Assembly (NCBI GenBank): GCA_934436245.1 | Contig: CAKSAM010000040.1 | Coordinates: 1 to 20,547, forward strand | Reading direction: 5' to 3' | DNA: 20,547 nucleotides | Origin: an uncultured Acetatifactor sp. | GTDB taxonomy: Bacteria > Bacillota > Clostridia > Lachnospirales > Lachnospiraceae | Shown: piece by piece, positions 14,687-20,547 of the stretch | How positions within the stretch are numbered: the stretch's first letter is position 1 | Layout of the letters: every line of letters starts with the position of its first letter | Made by a program: the position numbers and the translations under genes | Notes under the pieces: generated by a model | The model's input: the letters and a program-made list of their open reading frames with translations, nothing else | What the model was told of the DNA's origin: nothing | Database searches by the model: none

Positions 14687-14715
14687 ATCTTATCACAAAA
14701 GCGTTAATTTGTCAT
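14687..14715 (-). promoter_or_regulatory. Promoter of the tetR-type gene
   Basis: On the minus strand ATGACA (14710-14715, 5 of 6) and TAAGAT (14687-14692, 4 of 6) are separated by 17 bp, with a predicted start near 14680. The -35 lies inside the last codons of the upstream DUF885 gene. Confidence 0.55.
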
Positions 14716-16590
14716 TAAAAGCAGGGCTTCCAGTGAAGAAAAATCAGAAGTTCCCTGTTCCAGATAAAAGGTGTGGAACCGGAGATCGGAATAGGCATCT
14801 CCCCAGTGATCCCTGGCGGTGTCCTGCAGCTGTAGAATCTCCAGATAACCGATGTAATATTTCGGATAATTACAGGGTTCTTCAGCGATATAAGTGTAGA
14901 TCGCTTCGCATGCCCTGGGAGAATCAATACCGAATTTCCCAAGAATCTCCGCCACCTGATCACATCCGGCACCTTCTCCGTGGATCAGAAGATCCAACAA
15001 AGTGTACATGCACAACTGCAAACTGCGGGTATGCTTTTCCAGCCGTGCCACCTGTGCGGCATCCGGCTGCCCGGCCTGTTCCAACAGATCGGCCGCATAA
15101 TCATAGGAAAGAAATTCCACATACAGTGCCCAGCCTTCGAGATAACCGCCGTACCAGATGAGCTTTCTGGCGGGATTCCTGTCTTTGTCGAAAAAAGTGC
15201 GGTTATTGTACACGGTCTGGTAGAGATGTCCCGGGAACCCTTCATGAGCCAGCGTGGTGTAGAGTTCAAGTCCCTGAGGGGAGTTCCGGCGGTTTATGTA
15301 TATGACATTATTGTCGGAAGCTCCCAGAGGCGTGGTCAGGTAAAAGGCAGGAGCACTGTAGGGTTCCAGGCTGGGAACCACATCTTTGACGGTGGTGGTG
15401 GGAACAGGGTTGCTGACAGGAAAGTCATTTTTCATACGGACCTGTAAATCCGAGAGCATTTCTTCCGGTTCCGCCAGAGGGAAAACTGCTGTATTTTCAT
15501 CAGAAAGCAGTGTGATCAGGGAAGGGGACCGGGCAGCCAGACTGCGGATGGCAGATTGCTCTTTCTGGAATTGCGTGAGCAGCATCTGCACCAGTTCTTT
15601 TTCGGAACGGGAGGAACCGGTCTCGGAAAACAGCAGATGGCGGTAGTAGGTCTTACCGTCCGGCAGCAGGGCGAGTCCCTTGGGAAGCCCATTGTGGGCA
15701 CTGCCGTTTCTGTCTGAAGCAGCATCGGTGGCTGCTTCAGATGCGGTGGAATCGGCATTGGTGGAGGTTTCCAGAGAAAGCAGTCCTTCGGACAGGGCGG
15801 CATAGGCGGGCTGTACCACTGTGGCAAGCAGGCGGTCGTTGGTTTTGATCAGGGAGACGGTCTCCTCCGGAGTGAAAAGTCCCTGTGTCTGCAGCTCTGA
15901 CAGGCGGTCTTCAAAGGTAGTCTGTAAAAAATGTGTTCCCCGTGCCAGTTCTTTTGCAGTGACAATAGTGTCACATTGCTTCCGGACTTTTTCTGAGGAG
16001 CAGGCAGGCATAAAGAAGCCTGCGGCGGCTTTTTCCTGCTCGTAGAGAAGCAGGGAGGCAAAATAGTCATCCACCTGATCTAAAAGCGCCAGATAATCAG
16101 TCACATCCCGTTTCGTACGGAAGGTGTATTCTGCCAGCAGAACGGGAAGCTGGGACTGCATGCCGGAGGAAGGAGACAGGGGTTCGCTGTAATAGGGGAA
16201 CGCAGCCAGGGCAAGATCGTTTTCCAGGGAGCGATGCAGCAGCCGGTAAGTATAGGCATTTTCCGGAGAAAGCCTGTCAGGGTCTATTCGGTCGAGCTGG
16301 TGCAATAAGCCTGTACAGTGTTCTTTACTATCTTCCGGCTGACCGGAGTGATAGATTGGGAGCACCGGTTCATATGCAGCAATGCCGAAGGCTTTCGGGT
16401 CGGCAATGGTGTAGTGCATATTCAGGGTACTGGACGCCATTTCGTTCCGGAAGAGCCGGGAAGTAACTTGCTCAAAACGCTTATCCGGGGAGGCGTGGGA
16501 AGCTATAAGGGTCAGACCACCGGTGAGGGCACAGAGAAGACCGATACATACGAGTAGCTGTGAGAAAGAGAGAGGTGGACGTTTACGCAC
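14704..16590 (-). CDS. DUF885 family protein, membrane-anchored or secreted putative metallo-hydrolase
   Basis: DUF885 proteins are M3/M32-like zinc peptidase relatives; substrates are mostly unknown. The 628-residue protein has a Lys/Arg-rich start and one hydrophobic segment (8-31) with no clear lipobox, so it is either exported or anchored. The metal-site motif HEGFPGH is at 449-455, in LAHEGFPGHLYQTVYN. GGYLEGWALYVE (481-492) probably gives the third ligand, Glu485 or a neighbour. A low-complexity Ser/Ala/Thr/Asp insert lies at about 272-300. The start is GTG at 16590 with AGG only weakly placed upstream; no better start keeps the hydrophobic segment. It is divergent from araR, separated by 248 bases, and is followed closely by the tetR-type gene. 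Confidence 0.88.
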   Translation of the reverse strand: MRKRPPLSFSQLLVCIGLLCALTGGLTLIASHASPDKRFEQVTSRLFRNEMASSTLNMHYTIADPKAFGIAAYEPVLPIYHSGQPEDSKEHCTGLLHQLDRIDPDRLSPENAYTYRLLHRSLENDLALAAFPYYSEPLSPSSGMQSQLPVLLAEYTFRTKRDVTDYLALLDQVDDYFASLLLYEQEKAAAGFFMPACSSEKVRKQCDTIVTAKELARGTHFLQTTFEDRLSELQTQGLFTPEETVSLIKTNDRLLATVVQPAYAALSEGLLSLETSTNADSTASEAATDAASDRNGSAHNGLPKGLALLPDGKTYYRHLLFSETGSSRSEKELVQMLLTQFQKEQSAIRSLAARSPSLITLLSDENTAVFPLAEPEEMLSDLQVRMKNDFPVSNPVPTTTVKDVVPSLEPYSAPAFYLTTPLGASDNNVIYINRRNSPQGLELYTTLAHEGFPGHLYQTVYNNRTFFDKDRNPARKLIWYGGYLEGWALYVEFLSYDYAADLLEQAGQPDAAQVARLEKHTRSLQLCMYTLLDLLIHGEGAGCDQVAEILGKFGIDSPRACEAIYTYIAEEPCNYPKYYIGYLEILQLQDTARDHWGDAYSDLRFHTFYLEQGTSDFSSLEALLLMTN

Positions 16591-16683
16591 GATGATTACC
16601 TGATGACAAGGAGTGTTGGTAAGAGTATATGTGGAAATTTCCCGAGATAGACTTACCCAGGGCGTAGTAGCGACTCTGACTTT

Positions 16684-16724
16684 ATACGGGTAAGCGATTT
16701 AAGAAGAAAATCACTTACCCGTAT
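16684..16724. repeat. Inverted repeat between the divergent DUF885 and araR genes
   Basis: ATACGGGTAAGCGATTT (16684-16700) and AAATCACTTACCCGTAT (16708-16724) pair at 16 of 17 positions around a 7-base loop. No T-run follows on either strand. A further CTTACCC at 16652-16658 repeats the core heptamer. It may be an operator or a structural element; no regulator can be named. Confidence 0.6.
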
Positions 16725-16742
16725 GATTCATCTCCTGGCAAG

Positions 16743-16771
16743 TTGAGTTGTACACTATACAACTATATACA
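16743..16771 (+). promoter_or_regulatory. Upstream araR promoter with AraR-like operator in the spacer
   Basis: TTGAGT (16743-16748), a 17-bp spacer and TATACA (16766-16771) form a moderate promoter. The spacer and its edge hold GTTGTACACTATACAAC (16747-16763), an imperfect palindrome with perfect 6-bp arms. It resembles the TTGTAC/GTACAA half-sites of Bacillus AraR operators. Confidence 0.5.
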
Positions 16772-16799
16772 AATGTACCAAAAACAACCAAAAGATGTA

Positions 16800-16828
16800 T
16801 TGACTTTGTACGGCCGTCTGACTATACT
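16800..16828 (+). promoter_or_regulatory. Downstream araR promoter with an AraR-like half-site in the spacer
   Basis: TTGACT (5 of 6), a 17-bp spacer and TATACT (5 of 6) make the better promoter. TTTGTACG (16805-16812) followed by GCCGT lies in the spacer and includes the palindrome ACGGCCGT (16810-16817). The predicted start is about 16834-16836, only 3-5 bases before the araR ATG. Confidence 0.6.
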
Positions 16829-16838
16829 GAAAGTGATT

Positions 16839-17960
16839 ATGGAGACAAAATATCAAAACCTCATTAATTACATACAGGAACAGATCTCAGATGGACAACT
16901 GGGTCCCGGCGAGAAGGTTCCCTCGGAGAATCAGCTTTCGGAACAGTTCCATATCAGCAGGCAGACGGTGCGGAAGGCCATCGGAGCACTGGAGGAGGAC
17001 GGCCTGGTGCAGAGGATCCGGGGCAGCGGCACCTATGTGAGCTTTGACCGCCGGAAGAATCTGGAACAGCGCAACAGCATCGCCGTGGTGACCACCTATG
17101 TGGACAGTTACATTTTCCCAAGGATCCTGCAGGGAATGCAGAATACTTTATTTGAAAGCGGCTTTTCCGTGCAGATCTATTTCACGAACAACACGCTGGA
17201 CCGGGAGAAAAGCATTCTGAAAGATCTGCTGAAACGGGATGATGTGGCCGGAGTGATCGTGGAGGGGACAAAGAGCGGATTGCCGAATCCGAACCTGGAC
17301 CTGTACCGGCACCTGATGGCCAGAAAGATACCGCTTTTGTTTTTCAACACCTATTATCCGGAGCTGGAAGCTCCTCATGTGTCGCTCAATGATGCGGAGG
17401 CAGCCTACAAAGCCGTACGGTATCTGATCGATAAAGGGCATCAGAAGATCGGGGCCATCCTGAAGCTGGACGATGGACAGGGCAGACAGCGTTATCTGGG
17501 ATATCTGCGGGCCATGGAAGAGGCCGGGCTGACCGTGACGGATTCCCGGATGGTGTGGATCGACACAGATGAATCGAAGCAGCTTGGCTACTGCCGGGAC
17601 AGAATCCTGAACCGGGTGGAGGAATGTAGTGCCCTTCTGGCATACAATGACCAGATCGCCTTTCAGCTGATCCGGATGCTGACGGAGCGCAATATCCGGG
17701 TGCCGGAAGATGTATCGGTCATCAGCATTGATGATTCGGATCTGGCGAGACACAGCGAAGTGCCCATCACCTCCCTGCCCCATCCCAAGGAGAATCTGGG
17801 GAAAAAAGCGGCGGAGACACTGTTGCAGATGATCGCAGGCAGGAAAAAGGATCTGACCTACGAATTTGACACCCGTGTCGTAGAACGGGAATCTGTGACA
17901 GAATATGAAAACCATAAAGGAAGCCTCGTAGAGGCGATTTTGCGAATGGAATCTGAATAG
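16839..17960 (+). CDS. araR: Arabinose repressor AraR (GntR helix-turn-helix plus LacI-type sugar domain)
   Basis: AraR represses arabinose genes and releases DNA on binding L-arabinose. The 373-residue protein has a winged helix at 1-70 (YQNLINYIQEQISDGQLGPG, then SENQLSEQFHISRQTVRKAI and GSGTYV). It is followed by a periplasmic-binding-like domain starting near 84 (IAVVTTYVDSYIFPRILQGM), with GVIVEGTKSGLPNPNLDLY, YNDQIAFQLIRML and VSVISIDDSDLA. The arrangement and several stretches match Bacillus AraR as I know it (362 residues). An open frame continues upstream to 16743, but the GntR domain begins at this ATG. There is no clear Shine-Dalgarno. It leads the operon and is probably autoregulated through the operators just upstream. 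Confidence 0.93.
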   Translation: METKYQNLINYIQEQISDGQLGPGEKVPSENQLSEQFHISRQTVRKAIGALEEDGLVQRIRGSGTYVSFDRRKNLEQRNSIAVVTTYVDSYIFPRILQGMQNTLFESGFSVQIYFTNNTLDREKSILKDLLKRDDVAGVIVEGTKSGLPNPNLDLYRHLMARKIPLLFFNTYYPELEAPHVSLNDAEAAYKAVRYLIDKGHQKIGAILKLDDGQGRQRYLGYLRAMEEAGLTVTDSRMVWIDTDESKQLGYCRDRILNRVEECSALLAYNDQIAFQLIRMLTERNIRVPEDVSVISIDDSDLARHSEVPITSLPHPKENLGKKAAETLLQMIAGRKKDLTYEFDTRVVERESVTEYENHKGSLVEAILRMESE

Positions 17961-17973
17961 TTACAAGAAAGTA

Positions 17974-17988
17974 ATGAAAACGATAAAA
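17974..17988 (+). promoter_or_regulatory. Possible catabolite-response (cre) site upstream of araK
   Basis: ATGAAAACGATAAAA matches the consensus WTGNAANCGNWNNCW at all fixed positions but one (A in place of the late C). It lies 26 bases before the araK ATG. TTACAA and TAAAAA around it make at best a weak promoter. Confidence 0.35.
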
Positions 17989-18013
17989 ATCAAAGGGATA
18001 AGGAGAGAACACA

Positions 18014-19600
18014 ATGAGCGAAGTAGTAAAAGAAGCAATCAGAACAGGAAAAACAGCCCTTGGTATCGAGTTTGGCTCCACCAGGATCAAAGCAGTACTG
18101 GTAGATGAGAGCCATGCGCCTATCGCCATGGGAACCTATGACTGGGAGAACCGTCTGGAGAACAATATCTGGACCTACAGTCTGGAGGATATCTGGAAAG
18201 GTTTACAGGGCTGCTACAAGAGCCTGACAGACGATGTGGAGACAAAATACGGTGAGAAGCTGACCACACTGGGCTCTCTGGGATTCAGCGGAATGATGCA
18301 CGGTTATATGCCGTTCAATGCAGCCGGAGACCTTCTGGTTCCGTTCCGTACCTGGAGAAATACCATGACAGAAGAGGCCTGCAAGAAGCTGATTCCGGTA
18401 TTTAATTTCAACATCCCTCAGAGATGGAGCATTGCACACCTGTATCAGGCTATTTTAAGCGGAGAAGAGCATGTGAAGGATATTGCTTTCTTCACCACAC
18501 TGGCAGGATACATCCACTGGAAGCTGTCCGGAGAAAAGGTGCTGGGCATTGGTGAGGCAGCAGGTATGTTCCCCATTGATTCCACCATTATGGATTTTGA
18601 CCAGAAGATGCTGGATCAGTTTGACGGTTTACATAACTTTGACTGGAAGATCCGTGACATTCTGCCGAAGGTACTGGCAGCCGGAGAATCCGCCGGTGTT
18701 CTGACTGCGGAAGGTGCAAAATTACTGGATCCCACAGGAACCTTACAGCCCGGTGCAGCTATGTGTCCTCCCGAGGGCGATGCCGGAACCGGAATGGTAG
18801 CCACCAACAGCGTGGCAGTCCGCACCGGTAATGTCTCCGCCGGGACCTCTATTTTTGCCATGGTGGTACTGGAGAAGGCCATGGAAAAAGTACATGAAGA
18901 GATCGATATGGTCACCACCCCTGACGGTATGCCCGTAGCTATGGTGCACTGCAACAACTGCACTTCCGATCTGAATGCCTGGGTAAACCTGTTGGGTGAA
19001 TGTGCGGAGAGTTTTGGGGTGAAAGTAGACAAGAACGAACTGTACGGGGTACTGTATCGCAAGGCACTGGAAGGAGCTGCGGACTGTGGCGGCGTGACAG
19101 CATATAACTATTTCTCGGGAGAACCCATCACCGGACTGGACGCTGGCCGCCCTATGGTGGTAAGAACTCCCGATGCGGATTTCACACTGGCAAACTTTAT
19201 GCGTTCCCACTTGTACAGTGCTGTGGCTACGCTGAAGATCGGTATGGATATTCTGTTAAAAGAGGAGCATGTGGCTGTAGATTCCCTGATGGGACACGGC
19301 GGCTTCTTCAAGACACCTGTGGTGGGACAGCGTGTCATGGCAGCAGGCATGAATGCACCCATCACCGTTATGGATACCGCCAGTGAAGGCGGAGCCTGGG
19401 GTATTGCGATCCTGGCAGCTTTCATGAAGGAGAAAAAAGACGGCGAGACCCTGTCTTCCTATCTGAATGACAAGATTTTCGCAGGACAGACCGGAACCAC
19501 ACTGTATCCGGATCCTGAGGATGTGAAGGGATTTGATGCTTTTCTGGAAGAGTACAAGAAGCTGCTTCCTGCAGAAATGGCAGCGGTTGCGGCAAAATAA
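18014..19600 (+). CDS. araK: FGGY-family carbohydrate kinase, probable L-ribulokinase (clostridial AraK type)
   Basis: It probably phosphorylates L-ribulose to L-ribulose 5-phosphate with ATP in the cytosol. The 528-residue protein has the FGGY fold: an N-terminal ATPase half starting [20 protein letters not shown] (about 15-34) and [15 protein letters not shown] (about 91-105), then the C-terminal half with [17 protein letters not shown] and [20 protein letters not shown], and [13 protein letters not shown]. It does not look like E. coli AraB; it resembles the non-orthologous ribulokinase described in Clostridium acetobutylicum. Xylulokinase activity cannot be excluded, but the position between araR and araD favours ribulokinase. 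AAGGAG (18000-18005) is 8 bases before the ATG. Confidence 0.88.
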   Translation: MSEVVKEAIRTGKTALGIEFGSTRIKAVLVDESHAPIAMGTYDWENRLENNIWTYSLEDIWKGLQGCYKSLTDDVETKYGEKLTTLGSLGFSGMMHGYMPFNAAGDLLVPFRTWRNTMTEEACKKLIPVFNFNIPQRWSIAHLYQAILSGEEHVKDIAFFTTLAGYIHWKLSGEKVLGIGEAAGMFPIDSTIMDFDQKMLDQFDGLHNFDWKIRDILPKVLAAGESAGVLTAEGAKLLDPTGTLQPGAAMCPPEGDAGTGMVATNSVAVRTGNVSAGTSIFAMVVLEKAMEKVHEEIDMVTTPDGMPVAMVHCNNCTSDLNAWVNLLGECAESFGVKVDKNELYGVLYRKALEGAADCGGVTAYNYFSGEPITGLDAGRPMVVRTPDADFTLANFMRSHLYSAVATLKIGMDILLKEEHVAVDSLMGHGGFFKTPVVGQRVMAAGMNAPITVMDTASEGGAWGIAILAAFMKEKKDGETLSSYLNDKIFAGQTGTTLYPDPEDVKGFDAFLEEYKKLLPAEMAAVAAK

Positions 19601-19703
19601 TTTTTCAGACGTAAAATTATGCCTGCACAGTGCCCGGAAAGATACCGTACATAGGTAGATACCGGAAAGCCTGCGGGTTTTAGAAAGGAATGAGGTTTAG
19701 TAT

Positions 19704-20408
19704 ATGTTAGAAGAATTAAAACAGAAAGTATATGAAGCAAATATGGATCTGCCCCGGTACGGTCTGGTGACTTTTACCTGGGGAAATGTCAGCGCCATTG
19801 ACAGAGAGAGTGGACTGTTCGTGATCAAACCCAGTGGTGTGGATTATGATAAGCTGACACCGGAAATGATGGTAGTCATGGATCTTGACGGAAATAAGGT
19901 GGAGGGGGATCTGAACCCTTCCTCAGACACTGCTACCCATCTGGAGCTGTACAAGGCGTTTCCGGAGATCGGCGGCATCGTACATACCCATTCTTCCTAT
20001 GCTACCAGCTGGGCGCAGGCAGGAAGAGACATTCCCTGCTACGGTACCACCCATGCGGATTACATCTACGGACCGGTTCCCTGCGTGCGCTGCCTGACAA
20101 AGGAAGAGATTGAGGATGCTTATGAAGAAAATACCGGACACCTCATCGTCAATGAGTTCAAACGCCTGGGCAAGGATCCCAAGGCAGTGCCTGCTGTCCT
20201 GTGCAAGAATCACGGTCCCTTTGCCTGGGGCAAGGATGCCAGAGAGGCTGTTCACAATGCGGTCGTACTGGAAGAGGTAGCAAAAATGGCATACCGTGCC
20301 GAGACCATCAATCCCAGGATCCAGCCGGCACCCCAGGAACTGCAGGATAAGCACTATAACCGCAAACATGGAAAGAACGCATACTATGGCCAAACAACTT
20401 TGAAATAG
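19704..20408 (+). CDS. araD: L-ribulose-5-phosphate 4-epimerase
   Basis: AraD converts L-ribulose 5-phosphate to D-xylulose 5-phosphate, feeding the pentose phosphate or phosphoketolase route. The 234-residue length fits the family (231 in E. coli). The class II aldolase/epimerase fold shows [20 protein letters not shown] (26-45), Asp75 in NPSSDTATH, zinc ligands His94 and His96 in [10 protein letters not shown], His170 in [10 protein letters not shown], and a C-terminal Tyr227/Tyr228 matching the catalytic Tyr229 of E. coli. AAAGGAATGAGG precedes the ATG. A 103-base gap separates it from araK without a clear terminator. Its TAG stop is the first part of a long inverted repeat. Confidence 0.97.
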   Translation: MLEELKQKVYEANMDLPRYGLVTFTWGNVSAIDRESGLFVIKPSGVDYDKLTPEMMVVMDLDGNKVEGDLNPSSDTATHLELYKAFPEIGGIVHTHSSYATSWAQAGRDIPCYGTTHADYIYGPVPCVRCLTKEEIEDAYEENTGHLIVNEFKRLGKDPKAVPAVLCKNHGPFAWGKDAREAVHNAVVLEEVAKMAYRAETINPRIQPAPQELQDKHYNRKHGKNAYYGQTTLK

Positions 20409-20465
20409 AATTTTGTCATATAGTGCGAGGACGCTTGCGTACAAAGCACTATATGACAAATTCTA
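20406..20465. repeat. Long inverted repeat containing the araD stop codon
   Basis: Arms 20406-20426 and 20446-20465 pair over about 20 bp with one bulged base (TAGAATTTTGTCATATAGTG on the left; GCACTATATGACAAATTCTA on the right). A small ACGC-TT-GCGT hairpin lies in the loop. No T-run follows, so it is not a standard terminator, though it could act as an mRNA 3' end stabiliser. Confidence 0.75.
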
Positions 20466-20475
20466 TTAGCGAAGC

Positions 20476-20531
20476 GCCCCTCCATGAAATGAATTTTCGA
20501 ACGAAGAGAGAAAATTTATGAATGGCAGGGC
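20476..20531. repeat. Second imperfect inverted repeat after araD
   Basis: GCCCCTCCATGAAATGAATT (20476-20495) runs into TTC and pairs imperfectly with 20510-20531, which ends AATGGCAGGGC. The loop contains CGAACGAAGAGA. The region 20409-20547 has no gene, and the window ends 16 bases after this repeat. Confidence 0.5.
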
Positions 20532-20547
20532 AAAGTTGTTTGAGGAG

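Overview
The window reads as chromosomal DNA of a spore-forming Firmicute, most likely a member of Lachnospiraceae (class Clostridia). The evidence is the RicT/TrmN6/RsmI housekeeping block, spore genes (a CotF-type coat protein, SpmA, SpmB), a 57-residue Cys-rich protein that resembles the Lachnospiraceae family DUF6472, and an arabinose operon with a GntR-LacI type AraR and the clostridial non-orthologous ribulokinase. No rRNA, tRNA, CRISPR array, phage gene or transposase was seen, and no gene-free stretch exceeds 300 bases.

Layout. 1-1632 is the 3' part of pheT, closed by a strong terminator. 1788-4853 holds ricT, trmN6 and rsmI, in an order that matches the Bacillus yaaT-yabB-yabC neighbourhood; RicT carries an unusual Arg/Asn/Glu/Asp/Gly-rich tail of about 200 residues. 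4954-5127 is the small Cys-rich protein. 5369-6475 is lrgAB, preceded by a good promoter that runs straight into a terminator. 6762-7214 is a pair of small spore-coat-like proteins whose first ribosome binding site can be masked by an 8-bp complement. 7356-8560 is spmA-spmB.

The minus strand then carries an AEC-type transporter (8639-9586) with a near-consensus promoter inside a perfect 16-bp dyad. Next is a two-gene envelope unit: an MMPL/RND transporter (11774-13894) and, four bases downstream, a secreted LxxG-heptad-repeat protein (9688-11769). Upstream lie a separately terminated TetR regulator (14082-14654) and a membrane-anchored or secreted DUF885 metallo-hydrolase-like protein (14704-16590).

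The last part is the plus-strand arabinose operon araR-araK-araD (16839-20408). Two tandem promoters precede it, each with AraR-like GTAC-containing sequence in its spacer. The products would phosphorylate L-ribulose and epimerise it to D-xylulose 5-phosphate; the isomerase and transporter are not in the window.

The least explained material is non-coding. A modular family of palindromic intergenic repeats occurs at 5261-5308, 6484-6695 and 8559-8636, and a palindrome after araD has the stop codon inside its stem. The best candidate for an under-described protein system is the MMPL plus LxxG-repeat pair. No clearly unprecedented system can be claimed from the sequence alone.
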